Source: Methanosarcinales archaeon
GTDB lineage: Archaea > Halobacteriota > Syntropharchaeia > Alkanophagales > Methanospirareceae
Length of the DNA: 14,761 nt
Assembly: GCA_025464585.1 (NCBI GenBank)
Contig: JAODGL010000114.1
Span: 1-14,761, forward strand
Direction of reading: 5' to 3'
Shown: positions 1 through 7,814 of the stretch, piece after piece
Numbering within the stretch: position 1 is the stretch's first letter
How the letters are laid out: each line of letters opens with the position of its first letter
Program-made: the position numbers and the translations under genes
Notes under the pieces: generated by a model
Told to the model about the DNA's origin: nothing
Seen by the model: the letters and a program-made list of their open reading frames with translations, nothing else
The model's database searches: none

Positions 1-1
1 A

Positions 2-1510
2 GAAAATGCACTGATAGCATTAAACGAAGAGGATTTAACAAAAGCAGATGGAGACGAATATACACATCTGGAAGTGGACCCATCTTTGATTTTGGGCATC
101 ATTGCAGGGCTGATACCTTATCCTGACCATAATTCATCACCCCGTAACACGATGGGCTGTGCTATGTTGAAACAATCATTAGGACTACCCGCTGCGAACT
201 TTAAAACTCGTGCTGATACCCGAACACATCTTTTGCATTATCCGCAGAAGCCAATAGTAAAAACGAGGACTGCCGACCTTATTTTGCATGACAAAAGACC
301 ATCGGGGCAGAATTTTGTCGTTGCGGTTTTAAGCTATGAAGGCTATAATATGGAAGATGCATTGATTTTAAACCGCGCTGCGATAGACCGGGGATTGGGG
401 AGGAGTCATTTCTTCAGAACCTATGAAGGAGAAGAAAGGAGGTATCCGGGAGGCGAGGAAGACAGGTTTGAGATACCGGATACGGAGATTGTGGGTGTGA
501 GGAGCCATGATGCGTATAGTCAGCTTGACGAAGATGGGATAATAAATTCAGAGGTGGAAGTAGCACCGAATGATGTGTTGATAGGGAAGACAAGCCCGCC
601 AAGGTTCTTAGAGGAAACCACAGAGCTTTTGAGCCCTTTGGAAAGAAGAGATACCTCTATTTGTACTCGCTCTAACGAACGTGGGATAGTTGATTCTGTT
701 GTACTTATGGAATCGAGTAGCAACAGGCGATTGGTTAAGATCAGTGTTCGAGACCAGAAGATACCGGAAGTAGGGGATAAGTTCGCATCAAGGCATGGTC
801 AGAAGGGAGTGATTGGACTAATCGTGCCGCCTGAGGATCTGCCATTTACTGAGGACGGAATCATTCCTGATATGATCATAAATCCGCATGCCATTCCTTC
901 AAGAATGACCGTTGGACATGTGCTGGAGATGATAGGCGGAAAAGTGGGTGCGTTAGAAGGGAGACGAATAGATGGAACTGCTTTTTCCGGTGAACCAGAG
1001 AAGGACTTGAGAGAAGCACTTGAGCGTGCTGGTTTCTCCCCTGCCGGTACGGAAGTGATGTATGATGGAAGAACGGGGGAGAGAATAAAGGCAGAAGTTT
1101 TTATTGGCGTTGTGTATTATCAGAAGTTGTACCATCTGGTATCAGCAAAGATGCATGCGCGTGCAAGAGGTCCAGTGCAAATTTTAACAAGGCAACCAAC
1201 AGAAGGTAAGGCAAGAGAAGGAGGGCTCCGTTTTGGAGAGATGGAAAGAGACGTTCTTATAGGTTATGGTGCTGCGATATCGCTAAAGGACAGACTATTG
1301 GATGAGTCTGACCGCATTGTTGAGCTGGTATGTGGAAATTGCGGCATGATTGCCACGGTTGACAGAAAAACAGGCACAACGTATTGCCCAAATTGTGGCG
1401 CGGATACAGATATATATCCGGTAGAGATGAGTTACGCGTTTAAGTTGCTCCTGGATGAAATGAAGGTGCTGTGTATTGCACCGAGATTGGAATTAGAGGA
1501 GGCTGTCTGA
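2..1510 (+). CDS. rpoB: DNA-directed RNA polymerase subunit B (or B'), 3' part
   Basis: This is the second-largest RNA polymerase subunit, which forms one side of the catalytic cleft. The reading frame is open to the window edge, so 502 C-terminal residues are seen and the true start lies upstream; the in-frame GTG at 74 is internal. Family-typical blocks are visible in order: the SYEGYNMEDA hybrid-binding segment (about 340-360 nt), the GDKFASRHGQKGVIG block (about 775-825), PDMIINPHAIPSRMT (about 868-910), and a C-terminal zinc ribbon with CGNC at 1331 and CPNCG at 1385. The last residues (about 1430-1507) form the clamp-anchoring tail. Many euryarchaea split B into B'' and B'; the truncation prevents deciding which form this is. 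It is the first visible gene of the rpo operon, and rpoA1 starts 11 nt downstream. Confidence 0.97.
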   Translation, partial: ENALIALNEEDLTKADGDEYTHLEVDPSLILGIIAGLIPYPDHNSSPRNTMGCAMLKQSLGLPAANFKTRADTRTHLLHYPQKPIVKTRTADLILHDKRPSGQNFVVAVLSYEGYNMEDALILNRAAIDRGLGRSHFFRTYEGEERRYPGGEEDRFEIPDTEIVGVRSHDAYSQLDEDGIINSEVEVAPNDVLIGKTSPPRFLEETTELLSPLERRDTSICTRSNERGIVDSVVLMESSSNRRLVKISVRDQKIPEVGDKFASRHGQKGVIGLIVPPEDLPFTEDGIIPDMIINPHAIPSRMTVGHVLEMIGGKVGALEGRRIDGTAFSGEPEKDLREALERAGFSPAGTEVMYDGRTGERIKAEVFIGVVYYQKLYHLVSAKMHARARGPVQILTRQPTEGKAREGGLRFGEMERDVLIGYGAAISLKDRLLDESDRIVELVCGNCGMIATVDRKTGTTYCPNCGADTDIYPVEMSYAFKLLLDEMKVLCIAPRLELEEAV

Positions 1511-1521
1511 AGCTAAATAAA

Positions 1522-4107
1522 ATGAGAACGAAGAGGATAAAAGGAATAAAATTTGGACTGCTGTCTCCAACGGAGATAAGAAGGATGAGCGCTGCGAAGA
1601 TAATCACCGCTGATACTTATGGTGAAGACGGCTTTCCAATAGAGATGGGATTGGTGAACCAGCGAATTGGGGTTATTGACCCGGGTTTGAGATGCAAAAC
1701 CTGTGGTGGTCGAATGGGCGAATGCCCCGGGCATTTTGGGCACATCGAGCTTGCTGCGCCTGTTATACATGTAGGGTATGCTAAATTGATATACCGAATG
1801 CTGAGTGCGACATGCAGGAAATGTGGCAGGGTTTTACTGGAAGAAAAGGAAAAGAAAAGGTTTTTAGCAGAGATAGAAAGGCAAAAAGAGAAGCAAGCAG
1901 ATGTAGGCGACGTAGTAAAACAGGTGTTTAAAGAGGCGGTGAAAAACGCTGTATGCATGTATTGCGGTGAGCATCAAAAGGTCATAAAATATGATAAGCC
2001 CACCACTTACATAGAGATAGATGAAGAGGAGAAGAAGCGTAGATTAATGCCTACTGATGTGAGAGAACGACTTGAAAGAATCCCAGACGAAGATATAGCC
2101 CTTTTCGGTATGGACCCAAAAAGTGCAAGACCTGAGTGGATGGTCCTTACCGTATTGCCGGTCCCGCCAGTAACCGCAAGACCTTCTATCACCCTGGAAA
2201 GCGGGCAGCGAAGCGAAGACGACCTTACACATAAACTGGTGGATATAATAAGGATAAATCAGAGATTTATGGAGAATAGAGATGCTGGTGCGCCACAATT
2301 GATAATAGAGGACCTTTGGGAACTTCTTCAGTACCACGTGAGCACCTACTTCAATAACGAGATCCCGGGGCTACCACCTGCGCGGCACAGGAGCGGTAGA
2401 CCACTAAAGACGATGGAGCAGCGATTAAAAGGAAAAGAAGGTAGGTTCAGAGGTTCATTATCAGGTAAAAGAGTGAATTTCTCCGCTCGAACGGTTATCT
2501 CCCCTGATCCCGACATAGATATAGACGAAGTTGGCGTGCCCGAAGAGATAGCAAAAGAGTTGACGATTACCGTTAACGTGACTGAAAGAAACCTCGAATC
2601 CATGCGAGAAACGGTGAGGAGAGGGAAAAGACACCCCGGTGCGAATTACGTGAGAAGAGCGGATGGAAAAAAAGTGAAAATAACAGAAATCAATTACGGG
2701 ATGTTAGCAGACGAGCTCGACATCGGGTGGAAGGTAGAAAGACATCTCCGTGATGGGGATATTGTGTTGTTCAACAGACAGCCTTCCCTGCATAGAGTGA
2801 GTATAATGGCACACCGGGTGCGTGTAATGCCGGGTAAGACTTTCAGACTGAATCCTACCGTTTGTCCTCCTTACAATGCGGATTACGATGGAGACGAGAT
2901 GAATCTCCACGTTTTGCAGACCGAAGAAGCAAGGGCAGAAGCAAGGATCCTGATGGCGGTAGAGCGCAACATAATATCGCCCAGATTTGGCAGGCCTATT
3001 ATAGGCGGCATCCATGATCACATCACGGGTTTGTTTTTGCTTACGTGGGGGGAAAAGAAGTTTGAGCGCGAAGAAGTGCTGGCGCTGTTGCGTAAGATAG
3101 ATATTGATGATTTAGGAGAGCCTGCGGAAGCGCCTTATTGGACAGGGAAACAAATATTCAGTATGATTTTACCAAAGGGATTGAATTTACAATTTCGAGG
3201 TAGGATAAATGATGTTATAATAAGAGAAGGAGAATTAATAAGTGGCGTAATAGATGAAGCCGCAATAGGCTCGTTCAAAGGGATAATAATAGACAAAATT
3301 TTCAGGCAATATGGTGAAAAAGCTGCGAAAAAGTTTATTAATGATGCTTCTCGCCTTGCTATTAATTATATCCTGCACGCAGGCTTCAGCTTTGGTATAA
3401 GCGATGAGGATATACCGAAGGAGGGAGAGGAGCAGATAAGGGAAGAAGCGGTGCGTGAAGCTGAGCACAAAGTTGAAGAGTTGATAAGGGCGTATGAAGC
3501 AGAAGAACTCGAGGCTTTACCTGGAAGGACGCTGGAGGAGACACTGGAACTATTAATTATGCAGGAACTTGGTCGTGCAAGAGACGAGGCAGGGGACATA
3601 GCAGAGAGGTATCTTGGCATAGAGAACGCAGCTGTGCTTATGGCAAAGTCAGGAGCACGTGGTTCCATGCTCAATCTAACGCAAATGGCTGCATGTGTCG
3701 GGCAACAATCCGTTAGGGGCGAGAGGATAAGGAGGGGGTACCAGGGGAGAACTTTGCCTCACTTTAAATCCGGTGATCTCAGCGCAGATGCTCACGGCTT
3801 CGTAAGAGCGTCTTTTAAAGACGGCTTATCACCAACAGAATACTTTTTCCACGCTGTTGGTGGGAGGGAGGCATTGGTAGATACCGCTGTCCGTACTTCT
3901 CAGAGTGGATACTTCCAGAGGAGACTTATCAACGCTTTACAAGACCTCGAGGTGAAGAACGACGGGACAGTCAGAGAGACGAGGGATACAATCGTGCAAT
4001 TTAAATACGGCGAAGATAGCGTAGACCCATCAAAAGGTGAGTATGGGAAAGTTGTAGATATAGACGAGATAATAAGAGAGGCGACAGGAGCAGAAGTAGG
4101 AGTGTAG
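1522..4107 (+). CDS. rpoA1: DNA-directed RNA polymerase subunit A' (N-terminal part of largest subunit)
   Basis: 861 residues. This is the larger half of the split archaeal largest subunit and carries the active-site metal loop. I chose ATG 1522 because the product then begins with the family-typical KRIKGIKFGLLSP; the longer frame from GTG 1471 would run into rpoB. Visible elements: a clamp zinc site C58-x2-C61-x6-C68-x2-H71; a second zinc site (CRKCG, then CMYCGEH); the lid/rudder region around GSLSGKRVNFSARTVISPDP; the catalytic NADYDGDEMN with D454, D456 and D458; and a funnel/bridge-helix region near the end (QSGYFQRRLINALQD, then QFKYGEDSVDP). The usual F of NADFDGD is Y here, a conservative change. 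It ends 3 nt before rpoA2, as expected for co-translation of two parts that co-assemble. Confidence 0.97.
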   Translation: MRTKRIKGIKFGLLSPTEIRRMSAAKIITADTYGEDGFPIEMGLVNQRIGVIDPGLRCKTCGGRMGECPGHFGHIELAAPVIHVGYAKLIYRMLSATCRKCGRVLLEEKEKKRFLAEIERQKEKQADVGDVVKQVFKEAVKNAVCMYCGEHQKVIKYDKPTTYIEIDEEEKKRRLMPTDVRERLERIPDEDIALFGMDPKSARPEWMVLTVLPVPPVTARPSITLESGQRSEDDLTHKLVDIIRINQRFMENRDAGAPQLIIEDLWELLQYHVSTYFNNEIPGLPPARHRSGRPLKTMEQRLKGKEGRFRGSLSGKRVNFSARTVISPDPDIDIDEVGVPEEIAKELTITVNVTERNLESMRETVRRGKRHPGANYVRRADGKKVKITEINYGMLADELDIGWKVERHLRDGDIVLFNRQPSLHRVSIMAHRVRVMPGKTFRLNPTVCPPYNADYDGDEMNLHVLQTEEARAEARILMAVERNIISPRFGRPIIGGIHDHITGLFLLTWGEKKFEREEVLALLRKIDIDDLGEPAEAPYWTGKQIFSMILPKGLNLQFRGRINDVIIREGELISGVIDEAAIGSFKGIIIDKIFRQYGEKAAKKFINDASRLAINYILHAGFSFGISDEDIPKEGEEQIREEAVREAEHKVEELIRAYEAEELEALPGRTLEETLELLIMQELGRARDEAGDIAERYLGIENAAVLMAKSGARGSMLNLTQMAACVGQQSVRGERIRRGYQGRTLPHFKSGDLSADAHGFVRASFKDGLSPTEYFFHAVGGREALVDTAVRTSQSGYFQRRLINALQDLEVKNDGTVRETRDTIVQFKYGEDSVDPSKGEYGKVVDIDEIIREATGAEVGV

Positions 4108-4110
4108 AAT

Positions 4111-5463
4111 ATGCGCAGGGTATTAACAGCGGAAGAGAAGGAAGAAGCAGCAGAAGAATTAATAAGAGCAGGAATAGAGGAAGAGATAGTAGAGCAGATA
4201 AAAGAGGAGTTTATACCGGCAGAGCTAACCATTGAGTTCGATGAATTGTTAGGGATGCAGATAGAGGAGGAATACGCCAGAGATATAATGATGATGCAGG
4301 GTAGGGGGGAGGAAGGAGAAGTAAAACCTGGAGATATAGAGCTAAAAGTGAATAAAAGCAAGCTACCTGAGCGCATAAAAGAGGAATTGAGGAAGAAGTT
4401 AAGGGCTGTGAGGAATAAGCTAAGTAGGAGAAAGCTGGATGAGATTTTAAATAAAGTCGTGGAGAGATACGAAGAAGCAAAGGTGGAACCTCGGGAAGCA
4501 GTGGGGATAGTTGCGGCTCAGTCCATCGGCGAGCCAGGGACACAGATGACACTGCGGACTTTCCATTATGCCGGTGTCGGTGCGATATATATTACGCTCG
4601 GTTTACCACGGATAATAGAAATAGTGGATGCGCGGAAGAAACCATCTACCCCGGCAATGAAGATAAAGTTGGAGGGAGAATATGCAGCAGATAGAAACAA
4701 GGCAGAGGAGTTAACAATGGAAATAGAAGAGACGTATATTAGAGACTTAGGTAATGTAGAAGCATCCACCGAGGATATGTCTGTGTGGGTTTCACTGAAG
4801 GAGAGGGAATTGAAGAGAAGGCACATCGAACGAGAGGAAGTAGAAGAAAAGTTAAAGAGCATAGGTGCAGGGGGACTTGTAGAAGCGACGGAGGATGGTA
4901 AATTGCGAATACAGGTGCAGAATAAGTTCTATCACGAGCTGTTAAGGCTTGAGGAGAAGGTGTCGAACACGCTGGTGAAGGGGATAGAGGGGATAAAGAG
5001 GGCGATAGTGAGGAAAGACGCAGATGGGGAATACATGCTGTACACGGAAGGCTCGGCATTAAAGAAAGTGATGAGGATTGAAGGCGTAGATTTCAGTAGA
5101 ACAACCACGAATAATATAGCAGAAATAGCAGATGTATTGGGGATAGAAGCAGCCCGTAATGCGATTATCGAGGAGATGATGGGCACCTTAGAAGAGCAAG
5201 GATTGGATGTGGATGCCCGCCATGTAATGTTAATTGCAGATGCAATGACGATGGATGGAGAAGTAAAGCAAATAGGAAGGCATGGATTAGCAGGAGGAAA
5301 AGCATCAGTGCTCTCAAGAGCCGCTTTTGAGGTCACGGTAGATAATCTACTGGAGGCTGCTATACATGGAGAAACGGATGAGCTGAAAGGTGTTACAGAG
5401 AACGTGATTGTGGGTCAGCCGATAAAATTGGGAACCGGAGCAATAGAATTGGTGGCAAGGTAA
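4111..5463 (+). CDS. rpoA2: DNA-directed RNA polymerase subunit A'' (C-terminal part of largest subunit)
   Basis: 450 residues. It completes the largest subunit with the trigger loop and the jaw and cleft regions. ATG 4111 is preceded by AGGAG (4098-4102) at 8-nt spacing. The diagnostic trigger-loop block VEPREAVGIVAAQSIGEPG starts at residue 125 and continues through TQMTLRTFHYAGVG. The C-terminal GRHGLAGGKASVLSRAAFE and GTGAIELV blocks are also typical. The N-terminal part before the trigger loop is long and rich in Glu/Lys (about 124 residues, against roughly 60-70 in the A'' proteins I know), which suggests a lineage-specific extension that may form coiled coil. Translation is probably coupled to rpoA1, and the next gene starts 1 nt after the stop. 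Confidence 0.97.
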   Translation: MRRVLTAEEKEEAAEELIRAGIEEEIVEQIKEEFIPAELTIEFDELLGMQIEEEYARDIMMMQGRGEEGEVKPGDIELKVNKSKLPERIKEELRKKLRAVRNKLSRRKLDEILNKVVERYEEAKVEPREAVGIVAAQSIGEPGTQMTLRTFHYAGVGAIYITLGLPRIIEIVDARKKPSTPAMKIKLEGEYAADRNKAEELTMEIEETYIRDLGNVEASTEDMSVWVSLKERELKRRHIEREEVEEKLKSIGAGGLVEATEDGKLRIQVQNKFYHELLRLEEKVSNTLVKGIEGIKRAIVRKDADGEYMLYTEGSALKKVMRIEGVDFSRTTTNNIAEIADVLGIEAARNAIIEEMMGTLEEQGLDVDARHVMLIADAMTMDGEVKQIGRHGLAGGKASVLSRAAFEVTVDNLLEAAIHGETDELKGVTENVIVGQPIKLGTGAIELVAR

Positions 5464-5464
5464 G

Positions 5465-5851
5465 ATGAGAAAAAGAAAGTCGTCGGATGAGTTCTCGGAT
5501 GTGAACAGGGAATTACAAAGGGTAATAAACAGCGGTAAAGTGCGTATAGGGTCAAGAGAGGTGTTAAAATCGCTCAGAGGGGATGAAGATCGAGCAAAAG
5601 CGGTCATTCATGCTTCTAATTGCCCTGAATGGATAAAAGATGAATTTAACAAAATAGCTAAAGGGGAAAATAACAATATCATCTTTTATGAATATCCTGC
5701 CAGTAGCCTCGAACTCGGGCTGGCATGCAGGAAACCACATCCTATTGCATCTTTATGTATTATTGATACCGGCGGGTCAGAAATTTTACGGCTTCTCTCC
5801 TATAACGTTCAGTCAAAAGAGAAGATAACTAAAAACGTAGGTGGGGATTGA
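5465..5851 (+). CDS. rpl30e: Ribosomal protein L30e family
   Basis: 128 residues of the L7Ae/L30e RNA-binding fold. The diagnostic segments are VNRELQRVINSGKVRIGSRE, AVIHASNCPEWIKDE, YPASSLELGLACRKP and ASLCIIDTGGSEIL, which match L30e in order. L30e is a large-subunit protein of archaea and eukaryotes that binds kink-turn RNA, and in archaea its gene normally sits between rpoA2 and nusA, as here. The protein is longer than the usual about 100 residues, with a basic N-terminal addition (MRKRKSSDEFS) and a tail after LRLLSYN. It starts 1 nt after the rpoA2 stop, and its stop overlaps or abuts the nusA start region. Confidence 0.92.
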   Translation: MRKRKSSDEFSDVNRELQRVINSGKVRIGSREVLKSLRGDEDRAKAVIHASNCPEWIKDEFNKIAKGENNNIIFYEYPASSLELGLACRKPHPIASLCIIDTGGSEILRLLSYNVQSKEKITKNVGGD

Positions 5852-5853
5852 AG

Positions 5854-6282
5854 TTGACCGTAAAGCTGGACACCGAAGGAATAAGGTGCATAGGGATATT
5901 CGAGAGCCTTACGGGTGCTGGAGTCAAGGATTGCGTGGTGGATAACGAGGCGAATAAAGTGATAATGGTGGTAAAAAAGGGAGACATGGGCTTAGCAATC
6001 GGTAAAGGCGGTTCTAATATAAATAAGGCAAAAAAATTGATAAGGAAGGAAATAGAACTTGTGGAACATTCCACAGATATAAAGGAATTCATTGAGAATC
6101 TGCTTCGTCCAGCTTCTGTGAAGAGTATAGAGCTGCTGACAAAGGATGACAAAAGTTACGCATACGTGGAGGTCTTCAATAAGGACAAGGGCATTGCAAT
6201 TGGAAAGAACGGCGAGAAGATAAAAATGGTAAAATTATTGGTGAAAAGAAATAAAAATATAGACAACGTGGTAATAAAATAA
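5854..6282 (+). CDS. nusA: Archaeal NusA-like transcription termination/antitermination factor (two KH domains)
   Basis: About 142 residues, the compact archaeal NusA consisting of two KH domains without the bacterial N-terminal and S1 domains. KH1 carries the GxxG loop in LAIGKGGSNINKAKK and KH2 in IAIGKNGEKIKMVK; the opening KLDTEGIRCIGIFESLTGAGVKDC is family-typical. The start codon is a TTG in either case. I favour TTG 5854 because GGTGGGG (5840-5846) then lies 7 nt upstream; TTG 5848 overlaps the L30e stop (TTGA) but has almost no space to that site. It sits in the conserved place between L30e and S12 and is inferred to act with RNA polymerase or on ribosomal-operon transcripts. Confidence 0.92.
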   Translation: MTVKLDTEGIRCIGIFESLTGAGVKDCVVDNEANKVIMVVKKGDMGLAIGKGGSNINKAKKLIRKEIELVEHSTDIKEFIENLLRPASVKSIELLTKDDKSYAYVEVFNKDKGIAIGKNGEKIKMVKLLVKRNKNIDNVVIK

Positions 6283-6306
6283 AACTTTCTTAGGAGCAAA
6301 AAGGTT

Positions 6307-6735
6307 ATGGGGAGAGGGATATACGCAGCAAGAAAGGCAAAGAAGATTAGAAAGAAGTTCAGGTGGAAGAGCACGGACTTTGTTCGTAGAGCATTGAATT
6401 CGGCTAAAAAAGCAGACCCTTTAGAGGGCGCACACATGGCAAGGGCGATTGTTCTGGAGAAGGTGGGAATAGAGGCGAAGCAGCCGAACTCCGCAATAAG
6501 GAAGTGTGTTCGTGTTCAATTGATCAAAAATGGAAAGCAAGTGACTGCTTTTTGTCCTGGTGATGGTGCTATAAAGTATATAGACGAGCATGACGAGGTA
6601 TTGATCGTGGGAATGGGGGGAAGAAAAGGAAGGTCGTATGGGGACCTTTCGGGTGTAAGATTCAAGGTAGTGGCAGTAACAGACATTTCGTTAGATGAAT
6701 TGATAAAAGGGAAGAAGGAGAAGGTCATCAGGTGA
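6307..6735 (+). CDS. rps12: Small-subunit ribosomal protein uS12
   Basis: 142 residues, the archaeal/eukaryal form (S23e type) of the decoding-centre protein. The signature KQPNSAIRKCVRVQL is at residues 58-72, and GDGAIKYIDEHDEVLI and GDLSGVRFKV (112-121) follow. The basic N-terminal tail (ARKAKKIRKKFRWK) threads into rRNA in known structures. The start ATG 6307 has TAGGAG at 6291-6296. It follows nusA by 24 nt and precedes rps7 by 12 nt, the conserved archaeal str-like order. Confidence 0.96.
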   Translation: MGRGIYAARKAKKIRKKFRWKSTDFVRRALNSAKKADPLEGAHMARAIVLEKVGIEAKQPNSAIRKCVRVQLIKNGKQVTAFCPGDGAIKYIDEHDEVLIVGMGGRKGRSYGDLSGVRFKVVAVTDISLDELIKGKKEKVIR

Positions 6736-6747
6736 AGCAAAAATAAA

Positions 6748-7308
6748 ATGTTCGATAAGATATTTGATAAATGGGAGATCGCAGACGTGAAGATAAGAGA
6801 CATAGGTATGGAAAAGCACATCAGTCTCCAACCGATGTCTGCGCTGCATAGTGGGGGTCGGCATGCAAAACAGCAGTTCGAGCAATCAAAAGTGTGCGTG
6901 ACGGAGCGGCTCGTTAACAAATTAATGCGTACACAGCGGAATACGGGCAAGAAACTAAAAGCGTACAAAATCGTTAAAAATGCTTTTGATTTGATCTATG
7001 AGAATACAAAGGAGAATCCAGTTCAGTTGCTTGTGGATGCCATCCAGAACGCGGGACCGAGGGAAGAAACAATCAGGTTGAGATTTGGCGGCATACTGGT
7101 TCCTAAGCCCGTGGATGTGACCTCACAAAGAAAAGTAGACCAGGCGCTGCTATTCATTGTACATGGCGCACAGAAATGCGCATTCAAGAGCAAGAGGAGT
7201 ATAGAGCGATGCCTTGCGGATGAGATAATAAATGCGGCAAAAAACAAGAAGTGCTATTCGATCAGCAAGAAGGAGGAGAAAGAGAGGATGGCAAGGGCAG
7301 CGCGGTGA
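6748..7308 (+). CDS. rps7: Small-subunit ribosomal protein uS7
   Basis: 186 residues, archaeal S7 length. uS7 initiates assembly of the small-subunit head and contacts the E-site tRNA. Recognisable blocks are HSGGRHAKQQFEQSKVCVTERLVNKLM, LLVDAIQNAGPREETIRLRFGG and KPVDVTSQRKVDQALLF, with a helical basic C-terminus. AGGTGA (6730-6735, overlapping the rps12 stop) lies 12 nt upstream of ATG 6748. It is the last gene of this operon in the window; the EF-2/EF-1alpha/S10 genes often found next are not here, and the following unit has its own promoter. Confidence 0.96.
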   Translation: MFDKIFDKWEIADVKIRDIGMEKHISLQPMSALHSGGRHAKQQFEQSKVCVTERLVNKLMRTQRNTGKKLKAYKIVKNAFDLIYENTKENPVQLLVDAIQNAGPREETIRLRFGGILVPKPVDVTSQRKVDQALLFIVHGAQKCAFKSKRSIERCLADEIINAAKNKKCYSISKKEEKERMARAAR

Positions 7309-7387
7309 AGTTGCTCAATATCTTGTGGTATAATATAAATTCTAAGCAATATTCTGTGTTTGTGATTATGAACTTTCACGCCTTCAA

Positions 7388-7400
7388 CCTTTATATATAA
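7388..7400 (+). promoter_or_regulatory. Probable TATA box for the TRAM-protein gene
   Basis: CCTTTATATATAA in the 221-nt gap after rps7 is a close match to an archaeal TATA box. It would place transcription start near 7420-7428 and leave a leader of about 100 nt before the TRAM start codon. The near-palindromic shape means direction is not fixed by the box alone. No convincing terminator for rps7 was seen between 7309 and 7387. Confidence 0.6.
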
Positions 7401-7467
7401 GGAAGATAAATATGAGAAATAGGTAATGTGGAGAAAAAAGCGACTTTTTCTTTACATCATCTAAAAT

Positions 7468-7492
7468 AAAACTTTCTCGGAAAGGAAGTTTT
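7468..7492 (+). promoter_or_regulatory. Stem-loop in the TRAM-gene 5' leader
   Basis: AAAACTTTCT (7468-7477) pairs with AGGAAGTTTT (7483-7492) to give a 10-bp stem with one G-U pair and a CGGAA pentaloop. It lies 20 nt upstream of the Shine-Dalgarno site AGGAGG (7513-7518) and between the predicted transcription start and the start codon. It could stabilise the leader or regulate translation; there is no T-run after it, so it is not a good terminator. Confidence 0.45.
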
Positions 7493-7529
7493 ATCAAGAA
7501 AAAAGAAAGAATAGGAGGTTTTGTGAAGT

Positions 7530-7745
7530 ATGTATGGTAGAGAAAGAAGAGGGCCAAGTGCCCCACTAAGCGTTGGAGACACCTACGACGTAAAGATAGA
7601 GGACGTAGGAAGAGAAGGCGACGGAATAGCGAGAGTAGAGGGATTTGTGGTATTTGTACCGGAGACAAGAAAAGGGGATAATGTGAAGGTAAAAATAACA
7701 AAGGTCTCGAGAAGAGTTGGGTTTGCGGAAGTAGTTGCGGAATAA
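7530..7745 (+). CDS. Single TRAM-domain small RNA-binding protein
   Basis: 71 residues, essentially one TRAM domain (about residues 12-71), with VGDTYDVKIEDVGREGDGIARVEGF, VFVPETRKGDNVKVKI and a closing VGFAEVV. This OB-like beta-barrel binds RNA, and stand-alone archaeal TRAM proteins have been reported as RNA chaperones with cold-shock roles (family knowledge). The short N-terminal MYGRERRG tail is basic. ATG 7530 follows AGGAGG (7513-7518) at 11 nt. It is monocistronic: own TATA box upstream and a hairpin terminator downstream. The leader stem-loop fits possible post-transcriptional control, which is inference. Confidence 0.9.
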   Translation: MYGRERRGPSAPLSVGDTYDVKIEDVGREGDGIARVEGFVVFVPETRKGDNVKVKITKVSRRVGFAEVVAE

Positions 7746-7773
7746 AAGTTCCTTACGCTTCTACATCTCCATG

Positions 7774-7814
7774 AGGCTATAGCATTCCTATAGCCTTCTT
7801 TTTTTATTTTTTGT
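7774..7814 (+). terminator. Hairpin plus T-run terminator after the TRAM gene
   Basis: AGGCTATAG (7774-7782) and CTATAGCCT (7788-7796) form a perfect 9-bp stem with a 5-nt loop, directly followed by a T-rich stretch (TCTTTTTTTATTTTTT). It ends + strand transcription 29 nt after the TRAM stop. It also lies just beyond the 3' end of the convergent CNNM gene, but on the minus strand it is not followed by a T-run, so it is directional. Confidence 0.75.

Noticed and set aside
74..1510. GTG at 74 as the start of rpoB
   Set aside because: The same frame is open to base 2 and encodes continuing RpoB sequence, so the GTG is internal and the gene is cut by the window edge.
1471..1521. A 17-residue longer start for rpoA1 overlapping rpoB
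   Set aside because: The extra residues do not resemble the family, and the product from ATG 1522 has the typical N-terminus.
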